From NCBI GenBank assembly GCA_002499445.1, contig DALS01000062.1, forward strand, positions 1 through 37,326: a DNA stretch of 37,326 bases. The letters are read 5' to 3'. Below, one piece after another: positions 8,866 through 17,341 of the stretch (positions are counted from its first letter, which is position 1; every line of letters begins with the position of its first letter). This DNA is from Methanosarcina sp. UBA293 (GTDB lineage Archaea > Halobacteriota > Methanosarcinia > Methanosarcinales > Methanosarcinaceae). The position numbers and the translations under genes were made by a program. The notes under the pieces are model-generated. The model was not told where the DNA came from. It saw only the letters and a list, made by a program, of their open reading frames with translations, and ran no database searches.

Positions 8866-11223
8866 TTATTGTCGCGTCATAATCATACGCATCTCAGCCT
8901 CCTTATCTTCGTATAACTTGCCACTTACGTCCACAGTCACTTTAAATATCTTGCCTGTGAACTTGAAGGGAGGCTTGTAGTCAGGTGTAATTGGCGAGGC
9001 AGGAGCTGAACCGCAGGTAAGTCCGCTGGTTATCCCAAGTGTAATAGGAATCGTTACAGGTACCTCTTTTGTGCCAACTGATTTCTCGTCTATAAATAGT
9101 TTAGCTATCCCCGGTGCGCCCTCACCTCTGACAAGATTTGGCTTGCCGGTAACCTTGAATTCAAAACTGAGTTCATGTCGTCCTTCCGGGACGTTCTCCG
9201 AGGATTCCAGATGATAAATGGTTCTGGCTACATAGTTGTGTGCCCAGTGAAGCTTTCCGTCTTTTATATAAAATGAATAGCCGCCACCGATGCTGCCATC
9301 AGCTAGCAGAACTCCCTCAGCACCTCCTTCAGGAATATCTACATGAGCAGTAATAATGTGTGTGCGGTTGAGCACGTTAACTGCCGCACTCAAGATCACC
9401 GGATCAGTCCCGGGATAATATGTGTAAACCGATCGATCGGGTGCAACAGAAGGGCGTTCTTCGTTAAGGCGCTGCACCATACGGCTATCGATGGGTAGCA
9501 CATTATATTTTCCGGCTTCTGTATACCAGGTGGTGATCATCTCGATTAACTTGGGCCGATTCTCCTCTGCCACATTCTCGGTCTCTGTCCAATCCTTCTC
9601 CACGTGGTAAAGCTCCCAACCTTTTGCATCCAGCTCGACCAGCATATCTGCCGTGATCGGAGAGCCAAAGACATATTCTGCTTCAGCAAATGAAGGCCCG
9701 GGCCACGGACATACAGCGCGCCAGCCATTGTGATACAGAGCACGATTTCCTATCATCTCAAAGTACTGGGTGTGATGTTTGGTAGGTGCATCGGCATTGT
9801 CGAAGGTATGTGCAAAACTTACTCCTTCAATGGCTGATTGAGTTATCCCCTTAATAGACAGTGGTGCCTCTATTCCCAGACAATCCAGAACGGTTGGTAC
9901 CATATCGATTGCATGAGCATACTGGTTTCGAATATCTCCTTTGGCTTTTATTCCCCTGGGCCAGTGAACAATAAAGGGATCACTGACGCCACCGCGATAG
10001 GTTTCCCGTTTCCAGCGGCGAAAGGGTGTATCTCCTGCCCAGGCCCAGCCCCAGGCGTAGTGGCTGAAGGTCTCCGGACCTCCCAGCTTATCCAGATTTT
10101 CGAGAACCTCCCCCATCAGACCGGGCACATTGTTGAAGAACTGGTTCTCGTTGATTGTTCCCGTCGGACCGCCTTCGGCGCTGGCTCCATTGTCTGAAAT
10201 CACCATGATCAGGGTGTTCTCAAATTCACCAGCTTCTTTCAGGAACCGTATTATTCTGCCTATATGATAATCAGTCTGCTCCAGGAACCCAGCATAAACC
10301 TCCATCATTCGAGAGTAGATCTTCTTTTCATCAGGAGAGCACTCGTCCCAGTGGGGGACATCCGGATCATGGGGGGATAATTTGGCATTTTTTGGAATAA
10401 TGCCCAGTTCTTTCTGCCGTGCGAACGTCTTTTCCCTATAAGCTTCCCAGCCGTCATCAAACTTGCCTTTATACTTATCTGTCCACTCTTTAGGAACATG
10501 GTGAGGAGCATGCGTGGCTCCAAGGCAGTGGTACAGGAAAAAGGGCTTGTTTGGGTCGATTTGTTTGGTATTAGCAATGAACTGGATAGCCCTATCAGCC
10601 AGGTCCTCATTCAGGGTATAGCCTTCTTCGGGAGTCCTTGGGAGAGTAATTACATAGTGATTATCATAAACCAGCTCAGGATAATACTGGTTCGTGTCAC
10701 CTCCCATAAAACCGTAAAAGCGCTCGAACCCTCTTCCCAGAGGCCAGCGATCGTAAGGTCCTGTTGCCGAAACTTCTTGTAGAGGCGTTAAATGCCATTT
10801 TCCAAGAATATAGGTATTGTATCCGTGCTCCAGAAGTATTTCCGACAAAAAACCGTTCTCAAAAGGTACATACCCGTTATAACCTGGAAAACCCGTAGAA
10901 TTATCAGCTACGGAGGCCATGTTGTTTGAATGGTGATTTCGGCCGGTCAGTATGCACGTACGCGTTGGAGAGCACAGTCCAGTCGTATGCATATTAGTAT
11001 AGAGAAGGCCTCCCTCAGCTAGACTATCCAGATTTGGTGTGTTAATAGAGCTGCCGTAGCAACCCAGTTGCCCAAAACCTGTATCGTCCAGCACAATGAA
11101 CAGCACATTTGGTGCGCTATCTTTTGCTCGTCGTTGCGCCGGCCAGGCCGGCTCTGATTCATCTATTGTGCGTCCTATTTTCCCTGGAAAAGGAGATCCA
11201 GGCTTATATTCTTTCAGTGACAT
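8866..11223 (-). CDS. Formylglycine-dependent arylsulfatase
   Basis: A 785-residue type I sulfatase that hydrolyses sulfate esters; substrate unknown. The activation motif is 'CSPTRTCILTGR' with C84 as the residue to be oxidised to formylglycine. Metal and active-site residues are visible: 'VLDDTGFGQLG' (D46, D47), 'GRNHHSN', 'GKWHLTP' and 'ISDNGAS'. The C-terminal ~200 residues form an added beta-rich domain, so the size matches large bacterial AtsA-like arylsulfatases rather than the ~500 aa ones. There is no signal peptide, pointing to a cytosolic enzyme. GGAGGAGGG precedes the ATG, and a TATA-like TGTATAAAA lies near 11343. A sulfatase-maturating radical SAM gene lies 3.7 kb upstream on the same strand. 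Bacterial origin by transfer is likely but inferred. Confidence 0.93.
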   Translation of the reverse strand: MSLKEYKPGSPFPGKIGRTIDESEPAWPAQRRAKDSAPNVLFIVLDDTGFGQLGCYGSSINTPNLDSLAEGGLLYTNMHTTGLCSPTRTCILTGRNHHSNNMASVADNSTGFPGYNGYVPFENGFLSEILLEHGYNTYILGKWHLTPLQEVSATGPYDRWPLGRGFERFYGFMGGDTNQYYPELVYDNHYVITLPRTPEEGYTLNEDLADRAIQFIANTKQIDPNKPFFLYHCLGATHAPHHVPKEWTDKYKGKFDDGWEAYREKTFARQKELGIIPKNAKLSPHDPDVPHWDECSPDEKKIYSRMMEVYAGFLEQTDYHIGRIIRFLKEAGEFENTLIMVISDNGASAEGGPTGTINENQFFNNVPGLMGEVLENLDKLGGPETFSHYAWGWAWAGDTPFRRWKRETYRGGVSDPFIVHWPRGIKAKGDIRNQYAHAIDMVPTVLDCLGIEAPLSIKGITQSAIEGVSFAHTFDNADAPTKHHTQYFEMIGNRALYHNGWRAVCPWPGPSFAEAEYVFGSPITADMLVELDAKGWELYHVEKDWTETENVAEENRPKLIEMITTWYTEAGKYNVLPIDSRMVQRLNEERPSVAPDRSVYTYYPGTDPVILSAAVNVLNRTHIITAHVDIPEGGAEGVLLADGSIGGGYSFYIKDGKLHWAHNYVARTIYHLESSENVPEGRHELSFEFKVTGKPNLVRGEGAPGIAKLFIDEKSVGTKEVPVTIPITLGITSGLTCGSAPASPITPDYKPPFKFTGKIFKVTVDVSGKLYEDKEAEMRMIMTRQ

Positions 11224-11406
11224 CTATTTCCCTCCTCCTGGTATCCTGGTATTATTAAAATTCCCACTTTACTGAACTGCGAGATCTCCCCAGAATTCGT
11301 AGTTTAAGATCATATTGTTTTGTCATGAATATTATTTTATACATGATATTTTACTTTTGATGGTTCAATGATCTAAATTATATTGAATCGGCTTATTGAG
11401 ATGCAG

Positions 11407-12529
11407 TTATTTATTCCTGGAATTTTTGCGACAACTAGAGACTATTGACCCGGTCTCAAGATCAGTAAAACCAACAACGATATTGTAAGTCGACAATTCA
11501 ATATCTCCATCCAGCAGAGCTTTGTAAATTGCCGTGTTAAGCATATCTAGCGAAACCCGGATATCCACATAGTTCTCTATCCAGCACCTGACTTTGAACA
11601 CCACTCCTGATCCTGAAAACTCGAGCAAGAGTGCCTGTACTGGTTCTTCATGCATTATCCAGTCCTCCTGCTTGAGGGCATTGAGAATAAGGTTTCGCAC
11701 ACATTCAATGTCAGCGCCATAGGATACGATAACATCAGTCTCGACACGGAACATTTTGCTGGGTGTGGAGTAATTCGTAACAAGGTCCTCACCTATAGAC
11801 TGAGTTAGGAATTGCTACGAGGCGATTATCTCTAGTAAGAACACGGGTTGACCTCCAGCCGATCTCTAAGACGTCACCCCATGTGTCAAGCAGCTCGATT
11901 CGGATCCTATCCCCCACTTTGAAAGGGTGATCAATTAGAAGCACAATCCCTGATATAATATTGCTCAGAGCCGTCTGAGCCGCGAGACCCAAAATAATAC
12001 CTCCTATTCCGAGTGCAGCTAGGGATGTACTAATTGCAGCACCTGTAATCCCGAAACGCTCAAGAAGCACCATGACAGCAAAAAAGCCGATGACCAGTAG
12101 TAGAACGTTTCTCACAGTTTGAACTGCGCGCTTATCGATAAGTTTACCATCTCTCCGGGGAAGGTGAAAGAGGTAAAAGTCTGAAAAGAGATTTATAAGG
12201 CGAAAAATGATATAGAGTGTTGTAACCCAGTAGAAAAAGAAAAAAAGTCTGTCTAAGAATCCGATATACGTGCTGATAGACTCCTCGATCAGCCCTATTA
12301 TCGCCTGCAAACCCAGTAAAAAGATAATAATCAGAAGAAAACCTTTCAAAAGGTTAAGAATCCGTTTGTCAAGATCTGTCCTGGATTTTCTGATTGCCGG
12401 CCACAACCACCGCTTAAGGATAAACCTGCTTATCAGTATGGCACCAAATGTGGCTACGAGAATAATAGCAATTTGCACAAACAACCTGCCAAACATTTGT
12501 ACGTTTTCAATATTTTCGATATTAACCAC
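11407..12529 (-). pseudogene. MscS-family mechanosensitive channel, one-base frameshift
   Basis: Small-conductance mechanosensitive channel family. The first part (GTG at 12529 to a TGA at 11789) has an N-terminal membrane helix, two or three more helices, the pore helix region 'SLAALGIGGIILGLAAQTAL' and the start of the beta domain up to 'RLVAIPNSV'. One base too many in GTCTATAGG (about 11796-11801) then shifts the frame to a stop. Removing it continues directly as 'IGEDLVTNYSTPSKMFRVET' and the remaining cytoplasmic domain to 11407. The downstream 115 codons are well preserved, so the damage is recent or is a sequencing error. A programmed frameshift is unlikely because the site lacks a run of identical bases. 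Confidence 0.85.
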
Positions 12530-12599
12530 ACATACCTCTCCCTTTCCTGAATCTCTGCCTGCCGTAAAGTCTCAAAGTACTCTATTTACCACAAAAATT

Positions 12600-12896
12600 C
12601 TACCTAAAGAAAAGACGGTTCGGAAGATCTTTTTCACGCAATAAGGTCTGTAATTTAATCTGTGAGGCATCCGAAAATAAAGTTAGAAGCAGCGCCAGCT
12701 CGACTATACTGAGAACAAGAGTAATGTCTGATGAGATCCTCACAAGGTCGAGAACTTCAGGGCTAAACAGAATTCCTGCTGTCACAAAGATCATAGGGTC
12801 TGTAACCATCGACCTTGAAATTTTTCTCGATATTAAGCTGAAAGCAAAAAGCGGTACTCCGAAGGCAACGACAAAAGCTGTGCTTTCTTCAACCAT
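12600..12896 (-). pseudogene. 3'-truncated Na+/H+ antiporter (CPA family)
   Basis: Starts well (ATG at 12896, AAGGAAAG six bases upstream) with 'MVEESTAFVVAFGVPLFAFS' and then 'DPMIFVTAGILFSP', 'ITLVLSIVELALLLTLFSDA' and 'LREKDLPNRLFF', the first ~98 residues of a sodium/proton antiporter of the CPA1/NhaP type. It then hits a TAG and the rest of the ~400-600 residue protein is missing; the MscS gene begins 70 bp further on. A deletion removed the 3' portion. Probably not functional. Confidence 0.75.
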
Positions 12897-13180
12897 GGGC
12901 TCTTTCCTTCTGCGTATCTGGATCTTTTTAGCATGCATACCACACACTTCGGGCCAGAGGGCTGCCTAACTTCAGTCATATAATTTTCCGCGATAGCTGA
13001 TTTTAAGCATAATTGCACGATTTTTTGAAAAGGTTCTTCCAGGCTTTCTTTAAAATCTCGTAAGTGCAGGTCTCTTTTACAGCTCGAAGCATAACAGGAG
13101 TTTACCAGTAGCATTGTTCACCTTCTCCTTCTGTTACCTTTATATTTGCTCTTCAAAGCTTTTTTTCAAAAAGTTATTTC

Positions 13181-14061
13181 TCAACCCAGGTGGGCTTTTT
13201 CCCCTTTTTTGTAATGATAACCAATTTCCTGCGCAACTACCATTAGCAATATAAGGGCAACAATTGATATGAAAAAGATCATGATTGTAACATAAGGATC
13301 ACTGAAATTTAAAACTGCAATTTCCAGTGCTACCGCGATGTTGCGCTGGGCACTTACGAATCCTAATGTCTGCCTGTGTGATCTATCATGACCTCCCAGG
13401 AAATAGCCAGAGGCATATGACCCAATTGTAAATATAATTCCGGCAATAAGGGCATAGGTCTCAGTGATAATAAGCAGCATGGCAGGTAAGTAAGCTAAAA
13501 TGTAGGATAGGATAAGAACGAGGAAGGCAAGGCCACTCACTTCATTAATAAAAGGGCGCAGTTCCTCTGCCAGTTCATCATATCTGGCACGGATCAGCAG
13601 ACCAAGCGCCAGTGGGATAAGTATTATCTCAACCATAGATTTAATAAGATCCCAGACACTGGTCTTGACTCCAGGAAAAAATATCGGGAGAACAACAGGC
13701 AAATAAAAAATTGTTATAACCATCAGGAGTATCATCACCCCTGATGCAAGAGCAAGATCTCCTCTGACTGCCTGCGTGAGCTTCAGGACGAAAGGAGCCC
13801 CTGCAACAGTACCAGAATAAAAAGCCCGATTGCCATTGGTTGAGGAAGTGAGAAGACGTACAGCAAGATCAGTGCAAGCGCAGGTACAAGTATAAAATTT
13901 GCTACAAGCGCAAGAAGTACCAGCTTTATGTTACGCAGTGGATTAAGAATCTGCCGAACCGTAAGAGAAAGCCCAGCTGAAAATGTGCTTGCCAGCACAA
14001 AGACCAGTGTAGCAATGGGAGCCGATGGTCTGGAAAAGGCTTGTGAAAGCTTCAGTTTCAA
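13181..14061 (-). pseudogene. Bile acid:Na+ symporter (BASS) family protein, one-base frameshift
   Basis: Member of the bile-acid/sodium symporter (BASS, SBF) family of about ten membrane helices. The N-terminal part (TTG at 14061) reads 'FVLASTFSAGLSLTVRQILN' and reaches 'MAIGLFILVL' before drifting to a stop at 13783. In the next frame the same DNA reads 'TVAGAPFVLKLTQAVRGD' (family motif GAPF-KLT-A-GD) and continues open to 13181, including 'GFVSAQRNIAVALEIAV'. One missing base in CTGGTACTG (about 13820-13826) explains this. The start is also poor: TTG without well-spaced ribosome site and no upstream ATG in frame. Solute unknown. Confidence 0.85.
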
Positions 14062-14085
14062 CCACGTTTCTAACCTCTTATATTA

Positions 14086-14610
14086 TCAATCATGTGCCAT
14101 CTGGTCAAGCGCAACTGCAATTGCCAGGATAAGCGCATTGTCCTGTCCGGGCTCGATCTCTATACCATAGGTATCCCGGAGGCGGAACCACTTTTTTGAG
14201 ACTTCTGCAATCTTCCTCCCTTCGGATTCAATTTCATATTCGTGATCCAGAATATTTCCACGGATTTCCATATCATGCCCGTCTGGAATTTCGACTCTCC
14301 ATTTATCCCGCAAAATATTAATGAGATCTTTTTTGACTGTAGCAGCCAGGCTATCATCTTCTCTCTTGATATCCATCGTATCCCTGATGCGGAGTAGCTT
14401 TTCCGTAATTTTATATAGGTCATTTCCTTGCAGATCTTTAAAAATCAGGGTGTTACGAATGCGGAGAGCCTTTCCGTCAACACGGAACGCTCGCTCTCCT
14501 GTTTCGTCTTCTATCCAGTAGTCGTCTCCGATGGAAACGAGTTTTTCGTTCATTCTATAGATGTGTCCTTTCCCTTCCTCATGGCCTCCACGGCCTCCAA
14601 ATAATTTCAT
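14086..14610 (-). CDS. LURP-one-related (YxjI/DUF567) family protein
   Basis: A 174-residue soluble beta-rich protein of the LURP-one-related/scramblase-like fold. The repeating beta-strand pattern is clear: 'RMNEKLVSIGDDYWIEDETG', 'AFRVDGKALRIRNTLIFKD', 'LYKITEKLLRIRDTMDIKRE' and the C-terminal 'AEVSKKWFRLRDTYGIEI', ending 'DNALILAIAVALDQM'. Function is unknown; related proteins bind membranes or act in stress responses. I chose ATG 14610 because GGGAGTGG lies just upstream and the family begins here; the frame is open to 14802 but that extension is in a stretch coding a different remnant. The BASS pseudogene follows 24 bp downstream, suggesting a former operon. Confidence 0.8.
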   Translation of the reverse strand: MKLFGGRGGHEEGKGHIYRMNEKLVSIGDDYWIEDETGERAFRVDGKALRIRNTLIFKDLQGNDLYKITEKLLRIRDTMDIKREDDSLAATVKKDLINILRDKWRVEIPDGHDMEIRGNILDHEYEIESEGRKIAEVSKKWFRLRDTYGIEIEPGQDNALILAIAVALDQMAHD

Positions 14611-14923
14611 CAAAACCACTCCCTTATCTATCGCAATTTTGAGATTTTCCACTAAAAAGGTGACTTGGGAATTCGGTTTTAAAGTACAGAAAGATAGTAA
14701 CGTTTTGGCTTCCAGCATGAGAAAGCACAGCATTCCAGGCATTGTAAATTGTTCCCTTATCACAGCCTGGACTGATGACTTTCCTGATTGATTCGGGCAC
14801 ATTCCCCCATATGCAAGTACATCAACGCTTGATATTATTAAAACGTAATTATTCTATTATATATCTAATATTATAAAAGCGAAGGATGAGACAAACTGCC
14901 TGGTCGCTAACTTATTTGATTTT
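14611..14923 (-). other. Leader region with promoter and a possible gene remnant
   Basis: Between the maturase stop and the LURP-one start. A TATA-like box (TAGATATATAATAG) is near 14865 on the minus strand. From 14802 to 14624 a 59-codon frame beginning GTG reads 'VPESIRKVISPGCDKGTIYN' then 'AWNAVLSHAGSQNVTIFLYF'; this looks protein-like but I cannot assign it. Confidence 0.3.
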
Positions 14924-16207
14924 TTATCCTCTTTTTCCACAGCATTTCTTGTACTTCAACCCGCTTCCGCATGTGCAGGGCTTATTCCTGCTTCCTGTCT
15001 TTCCGATGCTCCCAGACATCCTTTCCTCGGCAGCAAGAACTGGCATTATTTCATCAGCGTATCGGTTCTGTCGGAGTAAATTTGCCATCATTTTCATGGG
15101 GCGGTCAATATATGTAAAAAAGAGATTGTAGCCTTCGCAGAGGTAGTTCAGGCCCTGGTCTCCTTCTGGAGTCTCGATAAATCTATCCTTTGGGCAACCG
15201 CCCCGGCAGGCGAAATGAACCTGACACTTTCGACAGTATCCTGGCAGCATTTTCTCTTTATCTCTCCCAAATTTTAACTGTTTCTGGGAGGTTACAAGCT
15301 CGATAAGAGGTGTTTCAGTGATATTCCCTAAATAATAGTCCGGCTCGACAAAGTGATCACATGAATAGAGATCTCCGGTATGCTCGAGTACTAGTGCAGT
15401 ACCGCAGGTTGGCGCAAAAACGCACAGGGTTGCAGGATAATTCAGCCAGGCAGCAAGTGCAGCATCAAATTGCTGCACAAAAACCTTACCTACATCGTGC
15501 CTTACCCACTCATCGAAGACTGATGAGAGAAATTCCCCCCATTGCTTCGGCTTTACTGACCTATCACTAACCCTGTTTCCTTCCTGAAACCCGGTCTCAT
15601 TATTTCTTTCCACTACAGGAATAAACTGAATAAATTCTGCATTAACTTCATCCCGAAAAAAGCGGTAAACATCAAGGGGATAGTCTGCATTTGCAGCATT
15701 CACTGTACAGAGAATATTATATTCTACTTTGTACTTTTGCAGTAAACGAAGTCCTCTCATAACCTGTTCAAAAGTGCCCTTTCCTTTTTTGTCAACCCGG
15801 TATGCGTCGTGCAAATTTTTTGGCCCATCCAGGCTGATTCCAACCAGATAAGAATGCTCCCTGAAAAATTTGCACCACTCCGGATTCAGGAGAGTGCCAT
15901 TTGTCTGGATGGCATATGCAACATTTACTCCGAATTTTCGATATTTCTTCACGTATTCATCAGCCCTGCGGAAAAAATCTACACCCATCTGAGTTGGCTC
16001 GCCTCCCTGCCAGGCAATAGTAACTTCAGGGAGTTTATTATATTCCAGCAGTTGCTTAATGTAGGTTTGCAAGGTCTCTTCAGCCATACGGAAGTTACTG
16101 CCCGGGTAGAGTTTTTCTTTGGACAGGAAAAAGCAGTATTTGCAGCCAAGGTTACAAACTGCCCCTGCAGGTTTAACCAGTATGTGAAAAAATATAGGAG
16201 AGCTCAC
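14924..16207 (-). CDS. Anaerobic sulfatase-maturating enzyme (radical SAM/SPASM)
   Basis: Radical SAM enzyme that converts the sulfatase active-site Cys (or Ser) to formylglycine without oxygen. The SAM cluster motif is 'CNLGCKYC' (C18, C22, C25), preceded by the family start 'FFHILVKPAGAV', with 'WQGGEPT' and 'GISLDGP' following. Cysteines for two auxiliary clusters lie in 'LCVFAPTCG...LYSCDHFVEP' and 'YCRKCQVHFACRGGCPKDRF...YLCEGY' (SPASM). A C-terminal SEC-C zinc motif 'RNKPCTCGSGLKYKKCCGK' is also present, as in several family members. The target is probably the CSPTR sulfatase at 8866-11223, the only sulfatase of this type in view. Start: GTG at 16207 fits the family N-terminus but GGAGG is 20 bases away; an in-frame ATT at 16219 has ideal spacing. 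Confidence 0.93.
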   Translation of the reverse strand: MSSPIFFHILVKPAGAVCNLGCKYCFFLSKEKLYPGSNFRMAEETLQTYIKQLLEYNKLPEVTIAWQGGEPTQMGVDFFRRADEYVKKYRKFGVNVAYAIQTNGTLLNPEWCKFFREHSYLVGISLDGPKNLHDAYRVDKKGKGTFEQVMRGLRLLQKYKVEYNILCTVNAANADYPLDVYRFFRDEVNAEFIQFIPVVERNNETGFQEGNRVSDRSVKPKQWGEFLSSVFDEWVRHDVGKVFVQQFDAALAAWLNYPATLCVFAPTCGTALVLEHTGDLYSCDHFVEPDYYLGNITETPLIELVTSQKQLKFGRDKEKMLPGYCRKCQVHFACRGGCPKDRFIETPEGDQGLNYLCEGYNLFFTYIDRPMKMMANLLRQNRYADEIMPVLAAEERMSGSIGKTGSRNKPCTCGSGLKYKKCCGKRG

Positions 16208-16333
16208 AGATATGGAAATTATCGATACCTCCAGAATATATCAATCCCTTGCTAGCTTTTCGTCTTAAACTCTCATTAGCACATAATCGAATGCAGCGTT
16301 AAAAGGAAAAGACTTAATGAATTCTCTTTTACT

Positions 16334-16906
16334 TTACAGGGCTTTCCTGTAAATCTCAATAATCTCTTCTTTTGAGAGATTTCTTGGATTTGTCAGGCGG
16401 CAGACATCCTGCATGGCATGCTCAGCCAGGAGTTCAAGGTCTTCTTCCTTTGCGCCAAGCTCTTTTATGCCTGAAGGAATCCGACATCGGATGCAAGTCT
16501 CCTGATTGCATCTATGGCTCTGTCTGCAGCTTTTTCCTTGCTTAGCCCTTCCACCTTTTCTCCCATTACCTTTGCAATATCGGCAAAGCGTTCCGAGACA
16601 ACCTGCTTGTTGTATGTCTCCACAAAGGGCAGAAGAATAGCATTGCAGATCCCGTGAGGAAGGTTGTAAAATCCTCCGAGCTGGTGAGCCATGGAATGGA
16701 CATAACCCAGGCTTGTGTTATTGAAAGCAGTTCCTGCAAGGTATTCGGCATGAGCCATTATATCTCGGTTCTTATATACTACAATGCTCAGTGCTTTTGC
16801 GCAGTCCAACGGGCTTTCGAGCCCCTAGATCTTTTGCATGCCTGCCAATTTCTTTTACGTAACCGGCGCCCATAAGGGCTACTTTCGGGTTCAGATAGGT
16901 ATATCA
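16334..16906 (-). pseudogene. Iron-containing alcohol dehydrogenase, internal deletion plus frameshift
   Basis: Remains of a group III (Fe-type) alcohol dehydrogenase. The 5' end near 16900 reads 'YLNPKVALMGAGYVKEIG' and then 'RHAKDLGARKP', the family N-terminus, but lacks a start codon. The sequence then jumps, in another frame, to the C-terminal helical domain: 'NRDIMAHAEYLAGTAFNNTS', 'LGYVHSMAHQLGGFYNLPHG' (iron-ligand His region). Roughly 200 residues including the nucleotide-binding domain are deleted. A second frameshift near 16480 breaks 'RLASDVG' from 'IPSGIKELGAKEEDLELLAE', which then runs to the natural end 'EEIIEIYRKAL' and stop at 16334. Clearly non-functional. Confidence 0.9.
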
Positions 16907-17341
16907 GGTGTTCCAGCTCCCCTTAGTGATTGCAATCAAATTTCTGTGAAATCAAATAACTGGAGATTTATTAAATGTGTTGAATATTAATAGAAATAAT
17001 TTTTCCACGCGGCTAATAAAGCTTTGCTCTGAAAAACAATTTTTGAAAGCAGCAGCTGAAAAGCCTGAAGCGTAAGGTAGATGCTTTTTAAGTTTTTGAA
17101 TGGCAAGCGAGAAGGCTTGAGGAGAATATGTTTCTAAGCGAGTACAATCTCAGAAGTTAAAGGTACAAGAAGATAAACATAGATTTTTGAGAACAATAAA
17201 ATAAAATTTGATATCTAAAGTGGATTATTAATTTCGGATCGGATTTTTTCTAAATATATAAAAGCGAGTCAATAACTCCTGTAGTAACTGCTTTTTTTCA
17301 AAATGTACAGCTATTTAATTAATCAATCCTAATAAATATAC
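16907..17341 (+). promoter_or_regulatory. Intergenic region with promoter for the debranching enzyme
   Basis: About 435 bp with no gene. A TATA-like box, CTAAATATATAAAAG, lies at about 17252-17266; initiation some 25 bases on would give a leader of roughly 50 bases before the ATG at 17342. Confidence 0.45.

Noticed and set aside
8866..11223. Phosphonate or choline hydrolase rather than sulfatase
   Set aside because: The C-S-P-T-R motif with GRN, GKWH and DNG residues and the nearby maturase favour a sulfatase; related hydrolases of the same fold cannot be wholly excluded.
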